Source of the DNA: Clostridium sp. C8-1-8
GTDB taxonomy: Bacteria > Bacillota > Clostridia > Clostridiales > Clostridiaceae
Assembly: GCF_009928445.1 (NCBI RefSeq)
Contig: NZ_JAABNO010000002.1
Location: 248,001 to 312,000 of the forward strand
Reading direction: 5' to 3'
DNA length: 64,000 nucleotides
How positions within the stretch are numbered: the first letter of the stretch is position 1; each line of letters begins with the position of its first letter. The translations under genes were made by a program, and so were the position numbers. Positions 1 to 8,312 of the stretch are shown piece by piece. Below the pieces are notes generated by a model, which saw only the letters and a list, made by a program, of their open reading frames with translations, ran no database searches and was not told the origin of the DNA.

Positions 1-2
1 TA

Positions 3-731
3 AGTGTAAGCGAACTATATAAAAAGTATAGCTTAGAAAAAATTGATATGGTTATTTTACTTGGAAACAGTATAACCTATAGTATTGAAATAGCTGAGAA
101 GGCTTTCGAAAACCTGTCTGCAGATTATATTATGATAGTTGGTGGAATAGGGCATTCCACGTCTTATTTATATGATAATATAAGAAAATATAATAGATAC
201 AGCGATATTAAGATCCAAGGTAGAGCCGAAGCAGATATTATGAAGGATATCCTTGAGGATATGTACTATGTAAATGAGGAATGTATCATAGTAGAAAATC
301 AATCAACTAATTGTGGAGATAATGCTGAAAAAGCACTAGATACTTTAAGAAAAATTAAAATTAAACCAAGTTCAGTACTACTAATACAAGATCCTACTAT
401 GCAGCTTAGAAGTTATGAAGCCTTTAAAAAGTATTTTCAAGGATATGAAGCGATTAACTTTATAAACTATGCCCCATTTTTACCAAGCATTAAATTTGAA
501 GGAGAAAAAGTAACATTTGAGCAAGATTATATTGAAGGAATATGGGAGGTGGAAAGATTTTTATCTCTTGTTATAGGAGAGATTCCAAGATTAAGAGATG
601 ATGAAGCTGGATATGGACCTAAGGGAAAGAATTTTATAGGACATGTAGATATTCCTAAAGATGTACTTGATGCTTATAGTAGAATTAAGACAGAAATAGG
701 AGAGTATTTTGCAAGACATATAATAATGTAA
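3..731 (+). CDS. YdcF/ElyC-type DUF218 protein, 5' end cut off
   Basis: The reading frame is open to the left edge of the window. The residues before the first ATG at 48 read IDMVILLGNS, which is the first beta strand of the DUF218 fold, so the true start lies outside the window. The family signature VENQSTNCGDNA (E-x2-S-x2-T-x2-N) is present, and a conserved Gly-rich turn (VGGIGHS) precedes it. Relatives (YdcF, SanA, ElyC) are implicated in cell-envelope functions or bind S-adenosylmethionine, but the substrate is generally unknown. No N-terminal membrane segment is visible in the part present. Family assignment is good; function is not known. Confidence 0.8.
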   Translation, partial: SVSELYKKYSLEKIDMVILLGNSITYSIEIAEKAFENLSADYIMIVGGIGHSTSYLYDNIRKYNRYSDIKIQGRAEADIMKDILEDMYYVNEECIIVENQSTNCGDNAEKALDTLRKIKIKPSSVLLIQDPTMQLRSYEAFKKYFQGYEAINFINYAPFLPSIKFEGEKVTFEQDYIEGIWEVERFLSLVIGEIPRLRDDEAGYGPKGKNFIGHVDIPKDVLDAYSRIKTEIGEYFARHIIM

Positions 732-979
732 TAAGTCACTTTATATAAGATTTATTTAGTACTATAGGGGCTAACTTTAAACATTAATATATATATGATT
801 AAAATTTATAGATGCATGATCTTTAAACATGAATAACTTAGTTTTATAGTACATAGCTAAAATAAGTTTCTATATGTAATACAAGGAGTTAAACTACTAT
901 GAAAGTATAAGTTGTAGTACTATGCCATTTTATTCTGAAAAAAATTTACGAATGAAATGGTTTTTATTTAAATTAATAG

Positions 980-1030
980 GTTGATTAGTCAACTATATAA
1001 TGTTAATATAAATGTGGTTGACTAATCAAC
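980..1030. promoter_or_regulatory. Twin MarR operators around a -10 box
   Basis: Two copies of the same 14-bp sequence lie in opposite orientation: GTTGATTAGTCAAC at 980-993 and GTTGACTAATCAAC at 1017-1030. Each has GTTGA/TCAAC arms, and the centres are 37 bp apart. A perfect TATAAT (996-1001) lies between them, and the second copy ends 19 bp before the marR start codon. This is the usual geometry for an autorepressing MarR protein. The rest of the 732-1049 gap shows no gene. Confidence 0.75.
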
Positions 1031-1049
1031 TTAATAGGAAGGTGAAATA

Positions 1050-1523
1050 ATGGATGAAAAGAGAGCGACTTTAATAAAGCTTGTCAATAGATTATATAGG
1101 CATACTCAAGCACATCTAGATGTGGCGTTAGAAAAGTTTAATCTTACAAGTGGAATGTATCCATTTATACTTAAATTGGAACATTGTGAAGGTATAAGTC
1201 AAAATTCAATAAGTAAGATGCTTAATGTAGATAAGGCAATGTCTGCAAGGACTATAAAAAGACTGATTGAATTAGATTATATAAGAAAAGAAGTAGATAG
1301 AGATGACTCTAGAGCTTTTAGACTATATTTAACGGAAAAATCAATAAGTATCATACCAGATATCAAAAGGGAAATTTGGGGGTGGATTGATATTATATCC
1401 AATGGATTACCAGATGAAGAAATAGATAAAGCAGTTGATTTTTTGAATAATGCATTGATAAATGCACAAACCTATAAAGATGGCAATATGGAGGGGGAAA
1501 AAATACATGGAAAATATGAATGA
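1050..1523 (+). CDS. MarR-family transcriptional regulator
   Basis: A 157-residue winged-helix protein. The segment with SQNSISKMLNVDKAMSARTIK (about residues 50-70) is the recognition helix-turn-helix, and the DRDDSRAFRLYLTEK stretch is the typical MarR wing. The start is set by AGGAAGGTG just upstream. The gene overlaps the following exporter gene by 17 bp, so the two are co-transcribed and probably translationally coupled. It most likely represses this operon through the twin palindromes at 980-1030 and is released by a small ligand, perhaps a toxic compound exported by its neighbour. The ligand cannot be read from the sequence. Confidence 0.9.
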   Translation: MDEKRATLIKLVNRLYRHTQAHLDVALEKFNLTSGMYPFILKLEHCEGISQNSISKMLNVDKAMSARTIKRLIELDYIRKEVDRDDSRAFRLYLTEKSISIIPDIKREIWGWIDIISNGLPDEEIDKAVDFLNNALINAQTYKDGNMEGEKIHGKYE

Positions 1524-2967
1524 AAAAATCTATAAGAATAGATGGCTTATATTATTTAATGTGGTTCTTATGACTTTTATGTCTTGTCTTGATAGTAGTA
1601 TAGTGAATGTAGCCTTGCCAGTTATGTCTAAGAAGCTTAGCGTCAATATGGCATCAATCGAATGGGTAGTTACAAGCTATCTTATAACAATTTCTTCAAT
1701 AATACTTGTATTTGGAAGACTTGGTGATATAAAAGGAAAAACTAAGGTTTTTAGCTTTGGAATAATTATGTTTACAATTGGCTCACTTATGTGTGGTTTA
1801 TCAAATTCTCTATGGTTCTTGGTACTTTCAAGAATAGTTCAGGCAGTAGGCGCATCTGCAACAATGTCTACAAGCCAAGGTATAATAACTAATGTATTTC
1901 CTGCAAACGAGAGAGGAAAAGCTCTAGGAATGTCTGGTACTGCAGTAGCTTTAGGAACTATGGTTGGTCCTCCTTTAGGTGGTTTCATAGTTTATCTTGT
2001 AAGCTGGAAGTATATATTCTTGATAAATGTACCTATTGGTTTAGTAGCCTTTGCAATGTCATATAAGATACTACCTAAAACACAGGGAAATAAATCAGAA
2101 GAAAAGTTAGATCTAAAGGGTGCTGCTTTGTTTACTATTTTTGTTGTTATGTTATTTGTAGCAATTATAAAGGGACAACAGCTGGGTTATGGAAGTCCTA
2201 TTATACTTGGAAGCTTCTTAATTGCTATACTAGCTTTTGTAGCTTTCATCTTTGTTGAAAAGACAGTAGCTGAACCGATGTTAGATTTATCTATATTTAA
2301 AAATAGATTATTTTCTCTAAGTATATTCTGTGGATTTATATCCTTTATAGCAATAAGCTGTCCTAATATAATACAACCATTTTACTTACAGGATGTAATG
2401 AAGTTATCATCTTCGGTAACTGGGCTGTTTATGATGATATCTCCGCTGGTATTGGCCTTTGTAGCACCAATAAGTGGACATTTATCTGACAAAATTGGAT
2501 CGGAGATATTAACTTTTATTGGACTTGTGGCTTCAAGCTTAGGGTTATTTTTGATGTCAACTTTGAATCAAAATTCTTCAATGATGATTTTAGTTGTATT
2601 TTTAATTGCGTTAGCCCTAGGTAATGGGATGTTTCAATCACCAAATAACTCTTTAGTAATGTCTACAGTTCCTAAAAATAAGTTGGGGATAGCAGGAAGC
2701 ATAAATGCACTTGTTAGAAACCTAGGAATGAATTTTGGTATATCCTTATCAACTGCAATACTATATAATAGGATGAGTTATAAGATTGGATACCAGGTTG
2801 CCAATTTCATTGAAGGCAGAGAAGATGTTTTTGTTTATGGGATGAGGTATTCTTACATTGCGGCCTGTGTGATTTGTGCAACAGGAGCATTACTTACAGC
2901 TTTTAGACTTTATAATAATAGAGCTTCTAAAAAAAGCGTATTTGAAAATGTTGAGAAGGTTAGTTAA
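1507..2967 (+). CDS. DHA2-family MFS drug exporter (14 TM)
   Basis: The best start is ATG 1507 (MENMNEKIYK) because GAGGGG lies about 10 bp upstream; an in-frame ATG at 1462 has no such site. The 486-residue product has the DHA2 signature LDSSIVNVALPVM in helix 1, the loop 2-3 motif GRLGDIKGKTKV and the antiporter motif GTMVGPPLGGF in helix 5. The number of hydrophobic segments fits 14 helices, as in EmrB and QacA. It is expected to expel lipophilic compounds in exchange for protons across the cytoplasmic membrane. It is the second gene of the MarR-controlled operon. Confidence 0.88.
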   Translation: MENMNEKIYKNRWLILFNVVLMTFMSCLDSSIVNVALPVMSKKLSVNMASIEWVVTSYLITISSIILVFGRLGDIKGKTKVFSFGIIMFTIGSLMCGLSNSLWFLVLSRIVQAVGASATMSTSQGIITNVFPANERGKALGMSGTAVALGTMVGPPLGGFIVYLVSWKYIFLINVPIGLVAFAMSYKILPKTQGNKSEEKLDLKGAALFTIFVVMLFVAIIKGQQLGYGSPIILGSFLIAILAFVAFIFVEKTVAEPMLDLSIFKNRLFSLSIFCGFISFIAISCPNIIQPFYLQDVMKLSSSVTGLFMMISPLVLAFVAPISGHLSDKIGSEILTFIGLVASSLGLFLMSTLNQNSSMMILVVFLIALALGNGMFQSPNNSLVMSTVPKNKLGIAGSINALVRNLGMNFGISLSTAILYNRMSYKIGYQVANFIEGREDVFVYGMRYSYIAACVICATGALLTAFRLYNNRASKKSVFENVEKVS

Positions 2968-3002
2968 ATAAATTAAGTTTCCATATATTATCTCTCTAAA
3001 TG

Positions 3003-3078
3003 AAACCATGCTATGAGTAGAAACATTAAAATGAATCTTCATAAAGACATTTTAATTGGCTATTTATACGCATGGTTT
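3003..3078. terminator. Long imperfect hairpin after the exporter gene
   Basis: The outer arms AAACCATGC/GCATGGTTT (3003-3011, 3070-3078) pair perfectly. The next arms TATGAGTAG/CTATTTATA pair with two G-U steps, and the inner arms ATTAAAATG/CATTTTAAT (3025-3033, 3048-3056) pair perfectly. Together they make about 27 bp in one 76-nt hairpin followed by TTTTAT. It is long for a simple terminator and could be a small hairpin element that now ends the exporter transcript. Confidence 0.6.
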
Positions 3079-3249
3079 TTATATGTAATCTATTGATGTA
3101 ACTTGCTTTTAATATGTAAATCTAATGGTTATTGATTGTTAAAATTATAATAAACATAAGTAGTAATAATAAGTTGACTTATAAGAGTTTTGTCTATAGA
3201 ATTAGAAAAAGAAAATGAGTTTAATAATTCAAATGAAGGGATGAAATTG

Positions 3250-4608
3250 ATGAATTATTCTAAAGATAATAGGGAAAAAGTAGATGAATCTACTTTAAAG
3301 AAACAAATAGGATTACCTGAAGCAATAACCATGGTTATTGGAATTGTTATAGGATCTGGTATATTCTTTAAGGCTACCACTGTATTTGGCAACGCAGGAA
3401 ATTCGGTGATGGGAATATCAGCGTGGATTATAGGTGGTATAATAACCATGGCGTCAGCACTTACAGTAGCAGAAATTGCAGCGGCAATACCAAAGACCGG
3501 TGGAGTATTCGCGTACTTAAAAGAACTTTATGGAGAACAGTGGGCGTTCTTATTTGGTTGGGTTCAAACAGTTATATATGTTCCTGGTGTAGTAGCAGCA
3601 CTTTCTATAGTATTTGTAACTCAAGCTACATACTTTATAGATTTATCTGCAACAGGTCAAAAAATATTAGCAATTTTTATTATATTATTCATAATGACAA
3701 TAAACATACTATCCACTAAGTTAGGAAGTAAGGTTCAGTTTATCGCTACCATAGCAAAACTTATACCTATAATAGTAATAATTGTTTTTGGTTTAATAAA
3801 TGGAACAGAACATGGGTTTATGACAGCAGCTATAACAAAGAGTAATGCTTCAGGACTTGCTGGATTTGGTGCGGCTATTTTAGGGACTCTATGGGCCTAT
3901 GATGGTTGGATAAGTGTAGGAAACATGGCTGGTGAGTTAAAAGAACCTAAAAAGGATCTTCCAAAAGCTATAATAATAGGTTTGGCTATAATAATTTCTG
4001 TTTATCTATTAGTGAATCTAGCTCTTTTAAAGATATTACCTTTAGGATATATTGTTGCATCTAAAAAGCCGGCTTCTGATGCTGCAGTTGTTTTATTTGG
4101 TAATGGTGGAGCAGCACTAATAGCTGGAGGAATAATGGTATCAATATTTGGAGCATTAAATGGGTATTTGATGACTGGTGTTAGAATTCCATACGCAATG
4201 GCTCAAGAAAAGTTAATGCCGTTTTCATCATTCTTTGGAAAGCTGAATGATAAGTTCAGTACTCCTATGAATGCTTTTATATTTGAAGTTATACTAGCTA
4301 TTTTATATGTGCTTTCTGGATCCTTTGATACATTGACCAACCTAGCGGTCTTTGTAATGTGGATATTCTTCGTTATGACAGTAGCAGGAATTTTTATATT
4401 AAGAGCAAAGCATAAAAACATAAAAAGAGAATATACTGTTCCGCTATATCCAGTAGTACCTTTAATAGGTATAGTAGGCGGATTGTATATTTTAATTAGT
4501 ACTATGATAACTGATACATATAATGCATTATATGGCATCTGCATAACCCTTATTGGTTTTCCTATATACTTATATATTAAAAAGAAGGAAAATAACAAAG
4601 TTAGTTAA
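3250..4608 (+). CDS. APC-family amino acid permease, SteT/LAT-like
   Basis: A roughly 452-residue, 12-helix transporter. GIVIGSGIF in helix 1 is the substrate-binding unwound segment of the APC superfamily. PKTGGVFAYLKELYG and the later WAYDGWISVGNMAGELKEPKK block match the L-type/SteT (serine/threonine exchanger) branch. I prefer ATG 3250 because GAAGGG lies 9 bp upstream. A TTG at 3190 would add 20 polar residues with no ribosome site and would sit next to a possible -35 TTGACT. The gene stands alone. Substrate could be a neutral amino acid exchanged for another; specificity cannot be told. Confidence 0.85.
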   Translation: MNYSKDNREKVDESTLKKQIGLPEAITMVIGIVIGSGIFFKATTVFGNAGNSVMGISAWIIGGIITMASALTVAEIAAAIPKTGGVFAYLKELYGEQWAFLFGWVQTVIYVPGVVAALSIVFVTQATYFIDLSATGQKILAIFIILFIMTINILSTKLGSKVQFIATIAKLIPIIVIIVFGLINGTEHGFMTAAITKSNASGLAGFGAAILGTLWAYDGWISVGNMAGELKEPKKDLPKAIIIGLAIIISVYLLVNLALLKILPLGYIVASKKPASDAAVVLFGNGGAALIAGGIMVSIFGALNGYLMTGVRIPYAMAQEKLMPFSSFFGKLNDKFSTPMNAFIFEVILAILYVLSGSFDTLTNLAVFVMWIFFVMTVAGIFILRAKHKNIKREYTVPLYPVVPLIGIVGGLYILISTMITDTYNALYGICITLIGFPIYLYIKKKENNKVS

Positions 4609-4733
4609 AGAATCATATATGGTTCCAACTTTAACTATTAACTTATAAATATAAGCTTAATAAATTCTTAAGAAATTCTTTCGTTTATTTTAGGATTTAT
4701 CTTCTATTATTAATAATGGTGGGGGTAAATATA

Positions 4734-5417
4734 ATGGTAAGAATTATTAAAAATTTTATTAAGCTTTTTATTTTTATGACTATATTTGTTTTAGTGATAT
4801 ACAAAGCCTATACTACTAGGGCTTTTATAAATTTAGATGTACCTAATAATCCAGAAAGTATATCTGTCCTAGTAAATAAGGATTGTATGCTTAAGGATTC
4901 CTATGTTCCTTCAGATTTGATTGTGCCAAAAGTTAATTTTTCAAAAAATATAACTAGAGAAAGAAAGCTCATTAGGAGAGAAGCTGGAGAGGCTTTAGAG
5001 AAATTGTGTGAAGCAGCTAAAAAGGAGAATGTCAATCTTTATATGGAGTGTGGTTATACATCCTATAAAACTCAGGAGAAACTTATTGAGAAAATGGACA
5101 AGAAAGAAAAAGCTGAAGATGATGAATATATTGCTACCCCAGGAGCTAATGAGCACCAAACTGGATTGGCTATAGATATTACAAACAATGATTCAGAGAA
5201 CGGTGATAATAAGGTCGAGTTTTCTCAAACCAAGGAAGGGCAGTGGTTAGCTAAGAACTGTTATGAGTATGGATTTATATTGAGATATCCAGTAGGAAAG
5301 GAAAATGTAACTGGATATAAGTATAAACCATGGCATATAAGATATGTTGGAAGGGATATTTCCAGGGTGATAGAAGCTAGAAATATTACATTAGAGGAGT
5401 ATATTAGAGGTTGGTGA
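4734..5417 (+). CDS. VanY-family D-alanyl-D-alanine carboxypeptidase
   Basis: Start ATG 4734 follows GGTGGGGG by 8-9 bp; the in-frame ATG at 4716 lies ahead of that site and is rejected. The 227-residue product has one N-terminal membrane anchor (about residues 8-25) and an extracellular peptidase domain. Zinc and catalytic residues of the VanY/peptidase M15B fold are visible: EHQTGLAIDIT (His141, Asp148), the Glu in NCYEYGF (178) and PWHIRYVG (His201). It should trim the terminal D-Ala from peptidoglycan stem peptides outside the membrane. No resistance genes flank it, so a housekeeping wall role is more likely than glycopeptide resistance. Confidence 0.88.
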   Translation: MVRIIKNFIKLFIFMTIFVLVIYKAYTTRAFINLDVPNNPESISVLVNKDCMLKDSYVPSDLIVPKVNFSKNITRERKLIRREAGEALEKLCEAAKKENVNLYMECGYTSYKTQEKLIEKMDKKEKAEDDEYIATPGANEHQTGLAIDITNNDSENGDNKVEFSQTKEGQWLAKNCYEYGFILRYPVGKENVTGYKYKPWHIRYVGRDISRVIEARNITLEEYIRGW

Positions 5418-5433
5418 ACGTATTAATCATTTA

Positions 5434-5498
5434 TGCAAGCTCATTAAAGCATCAGATTATTAACCACTTAATTTCAACATCGTCTTTTAACAGGGACC
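5434..5498 (-). repeat. Dispersed repeat family I, copy D
   Basis: Read on the minus strand, this matches the family core (GTTGAAATTAAGTGGTTAAT, then GATGCTTTAATGAGCTTGC). It shares an 18-base run GATGCTTTAATGAGC(T/G)T with copy C at 47961. It lies between convergent vanY and rpsD. Confidence 0.6.
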
Positions 5499-5507
5499 TA
5501 ATATAAA

Positions 5508-5543
5508 AGCTATACCTAAATTTAAGAAAATTTAAGTATAGCT
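5508..5543. terminator. Bidirectional terminator between vanY and rpsD
   Basis: Sixteen-base arms starting AGCTATAC and ending GTATAGCT pair at 15 of 16 positions around an AAGA loop. A/T-rich flanks on both sides let it serve both convergent genes. Confidence 0.75.
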
Positions 5544-5588
5544 GCTTTTACGTTCTATTATTTTTAAACTTGTATTGTTATGTTTATA

Positions 5589-6167
5589 CTAATTTTTAGA
5601 GTAAAATTCTATTATCTTAGGGAATTTTACATCTACAGGAATATCTTCAATATTTGGCATAACCTTGATTGTAGCGCTTAAAGCTTCCAAATCCTTTTCT
5701 ATATAGTTTACCACTGGTAATATAGAAGTGAAATTATCCACAAACATTTGAGTCTTCTTAGAAGCTTCCTTTAAGGATATAACATCTCCAACCTTAAGTT
5801 TATAGGAAGGTATGTCTACTTTTTGTCCGTTGACTCTTACGTGTCCATGAGAAACCATCTGTCTAGATTGTCTTAAGGTTGAACCAAAGCCCATTCTATA
5901 GACCATATTGTCTAGTCTCATTTCCAATCTTTGTATTAGTACAACTTCAGATTTTTCCTTAGAGCTCATAGCTTCAAATACATATCTTCTGAACTGCTTT
6001 TCTAATACTCCATAATATGCTTTTAACTTTTGCTTTTCTAATAATTGCTCTCCATATTCAGAGAGTTTCTGCTTCTTTACCCCTCTATTTAATGCTTTAG
6101 GGTGGTTAAATACATTTACTCCAAGACGTCTTGCAACTTTAAATCTTGGTCCCATTGATCTTGCCAT
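5589..6167 (-). CDS. rpsD: Ribosomal protein S4, zinc-free stand-alone paralogue
   Basis: A 192-residue S4 protein (usual length about 200). The N-terminal MARSMGPRFKVARRLG block has no zinc-binding cysteines, so this is the C-minus form. The S4 RNA-binding domain (about residues 88-150) contains RLEMRLDNMVYRMGF and SRQMVSHGHVRVNG. The start is preceded by TTGGAGGATT. S4 is normally encoded in the rpsM-rpsK-rpoA cluster; here it stands alone between unrelated genes. Clostridia often carry such an extra copy, so this is probably the secondary gene, although a genome search is needed to say so. S4 can autoregulate through its leader RNA. Confidence 0.9.
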   Translation of the reverse strand: MARSMGPRFKVARRLGVNVFNHPKALNRGVKKQKLSEYGEQLLEKQKLKAYYGVLEKQFRRYVFEAMSSKEKSEVVLIQRLEMRLDNMVYRMGFGSTLRQSRQMVSHGHVRVNGQKVDIPSYKLKVGDVISLKEASKKTQMFVDNFTSILPVVNYIEKDLEALSATIKVMPNIEDIPVDVKFPKIIEFYSKN

Positions 6168-6346
6168 TTGAATCCTCCAATAAAATATAATTTTGCGGTT
6201 TCAAATTTTATACCAGACAGCCAAGAATAATTATAGCACAAGAAAAATAAAATGTAAATGAGATTCATTATCTTTTATAAAAGCTAGAATTATTTATTTT
6301 ATATAAACTTTTAGTTTACCAAGAATACTTCAAAAAAGTAAAAAAA

Positions 6347-6388
6347 TAAAGCACCAAGACTATTTTAAATAATAGCCATAGTGCTTTA
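6347..6388 (-). terminator. Terminator of the TerB-like gene
   Basis: TAAAGCAC (6347-6354) pairs with GTGCTTTA (6381-6388), with further inner pairing CTATT/AATAG. On the minus strand the stem is followed by TTTATTTTTTT. Confidence 0.75.
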
Positions 6389-6438
6389 TTAATGCCTACA
6401 TGTCTTACTAGATTAAAAATTAATTAATAAGTATTTTA

Positions 6439-6879
6439 TTATGCTAGCAAAGCAGCTACAGTCTTTTCTAATTGAGTTATCTTGCTTTCATAGTCTACCA
6501 CTGTAACATCATATAAGTCTTTTACCTCTTTAAAGAAGTTCAAAAAAGCAGTTTCTTTTTCAGATGAAATTTCTAGGCTAGCTGAGATTTTTTCAAGAAG
6601 CTTTAATTCTTCTTCAGAGTAAACACCATCTACTAATGCTAGTCCAACTAATTCAAAGTAAATTATGTTTTTATTTTTTGTTGTAGAGTTTTTTAATCCT
6701 TCTAAACTTTGGTCAAAGGATACTTCTTCTAAATCAGAATCTTTTAATGAAAGCTCCTCTAGATAATCAGCTACTAGTTGTTGTTCTTTTTCTGAGAATA
6801 CCTGATCTACTGTGGCTATACTCTTTACTAAATTAATAAATAATATTGCTTCTCTCTTTGATAATTCATTCAAAAACAT
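6439..6879 (-). CDS. TerB-like acidic helical protein
   Basis: A 146-residue, very acidic, all-helical protein. Two related helical repeats are visible, each with a VDQVFSEKEQQLV or VDGVYSEEELKLLEKI motif. This is the Asp-Gly/Glu pattern of the TerB/DjlA-N fold that coordinates a metal in tellurite-resistance TerB. The start has GGAGG 8 bp upstream. It is a single-gene unit with its own terminator, far from other ter genes, so tellurite resistance should not be assumed. It probably acts as a cytoplasmic adaptor; function unknown. Confidence 0.65.
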   Translation of the reverse strand: MFLNELSKREAILFINLVKSIATVDQVFSEKEQQLVADYLEELSLKDSDLEEVSFDQSLEGLKNSTTKNKNIIYFELVGLALVDGVYSEEELKLLEKISASLEISSEKETAFLNFFKEVKDLYDVTVVDYESKITQLEKTVAALLA

Positions 6880-7232
6880 GATTATACCTCCTAAATGGTT
6901 AACTATTTTGAGTTAAAATTAGCATATTTGCTAGCGTAAAAGATATATTATATATTTATTGTATTTGATCTTAATATAATTGTAAAATCAATATATTAAG
7001 AATTTTTCAACTATTTAGAGTGTATAAAAATCAACTCTTTTAATTATAATTGACTTTAAAGATACAAATTTAATGTAAGAAGTGAGAGTATATATTTATT
7101 ATACTACATCCTAATAGCATGGTTGTAAATATATACCTTTACTTAAAATGAAATTTGTAATTATTAAGTATATAATAAGATGAAATCAATATGCTAAACA
7201 TATCTAATATTTTAGTTTGAGAGGTGATAATA
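6880..7232. other. Divergent intergenic region
   Basis: This 353-base stretch separates the divergent TerB-like and RNase Z genes. It is strongly A/T-rich and must hold both promoters. I see no ORF, clear hairpin or repeat that I would name. Confidence 0.4.
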
Positions 7233-8201
7233 GTGGTGGATATTGCTTTTTTAGGATGCGGTGGAACTATGCCAATACCGGAAAGATATCTTTCCTCAAT
7301 GTTATTAAAATATAACGGCAGAAAAATTTTAGTAGACTGTGGTGAGGGAACTCAAGTATCTATGAGAATGCTTGGCTGGGGCTTTAAAACCATAGATATA
7401 ATATGTATAACTCATTTTCATGGTGATCATATACTTGGATTACCAGGTCTGCTAGCTACCATAGGAAATAGCGGTAGAGAGGAACCTATATACATAGTTG
7501 GTCCAGAAGGGCTTTTTGAGGTAATGAAAGGTCTAAGCGTAGTGATCCCTTATTTACCTTTCGATATAGGAATAATTGAAAACCCTAAAAGCACTATATC
7601 TATAGAGTTTACGAAAGATAGTGCTAAGATAATTGAAGCTGAAGCATACAATGAAAAAGCTAACTCTGTACAGTTGGAAATAAATACGTTAGATTTAGAT
7701 CATTCAGCACCATGTATTGGCTATAACTTTTATGTTAGAAGAGCTCCTAAGTTTGATATTAAAAAAGCAGAGGATAATAAGGTTCCTAAAATACTCTGGA
7801 GTAAACTTCAAAAAAACTTGGTGGAAGAGTTTGAAGGAAAAATATATACCCCTTCCATGGTATTAGCGGAGCAGAGGAAAGGCATAAAGGTTAGCTATAT
7901 AACAGATACTAGACCAATTGATGAAATTAAAAGCTTCGTGAAGGATAGTGATTTACTAGTTTGTGAAGGTACTTATGGATCTGAGGATGACTTGGAGAAG
8001 GCCGTAAGGAATAAACATATGACTTTCAGGGAAAGTGCTGAAATTGCCAAAAATGCATCAGTAGATGAACTTATAATTACTCATTTCAGCCCTTCTTTAA
8101 TGAATCCAGAGGAGTATAAAGAAAATGCCACTAATATATTTGAAAACACATCTTTAGCCTATGATAGAGCTGTAAAAGTAATTAATTTTAAAGAAAAATA
8201 A
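7233..8201 (+). CDS. rnz: Ribonuclease Z (tRNA 3' endonuclease)
   Basis: I choose GTG 7233, which gives MVDIAFLGCGG, the usual start of the family; GAGGTG lies 6 bp upstream, while the GTG at 7224 is inside that site. The 322-residue metallo-beta-lactamase-fold enzyme has HFHGDH (His61, His63, Asp65, His66), a second-zinc His in LDHSAP, Asp in ITDTRP and the C-terminal ITHFSP His. RNase Z cuts the 3' trailer of tRNA precursors that lack encoded CCA. All catalytic residues are present and the length is normal. It is apparently monocistronic. Confidence 0.92.
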   Translation: MVDIAFLGCGGTMPIPERYLSSMLLKYNGRKILVDCGEGTQVSMRMLGWGFKTIDIICITHFHGDHILGLPGLLATIGNSGREEPIYIVGPEGLFEVMKGLSVVIPYLPFDIGIIENPKSTISIEFTKDSAKIIEAEAYNEKANSVQLEINTLDLDHSAPCIGYNFYVRRAPKFDIKKAEDNKVPKILWSKLQKNLVEEFEGKIYTPSMVLAEQRKGIKVSYITDTRPIDEIKSFVKDSDLLVCEGTYGSEDDLEKAVRNKHMTFRESAEIAKNASVDELIITHFSPSLMNPEEYKENATNIFENTSLAYDRAVKVINFKEK

Positions 8202-8312
8202 GTATATAAGCTTTACATGGACATAAAGTACTAATTTCTATTTGTTAAAATTGCAAAGTAGGTTGTATAATTATAGTAGATTATAATTAGTAATTGTTTA
8301 GGTGGTGTATTT

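Noticed and set aside
3190..3249. TTG start giving a 20-residue longer permease
   Set aside because: No ribosome site, and the region contains a likely -35; ATG 3250 fits better.
4734..5417. Vancomycin-resistance cluster (VanY)
   Set aside because: No vanHAX, vanS/R or related genes are near; stand-alone VanY-type peptidases are common in clostridia.
6439..6879. Tellurite-resistance operon
   Set aside because: Only a TerB-like fold is present; no terA, terC, terD or terZ genes surround it.
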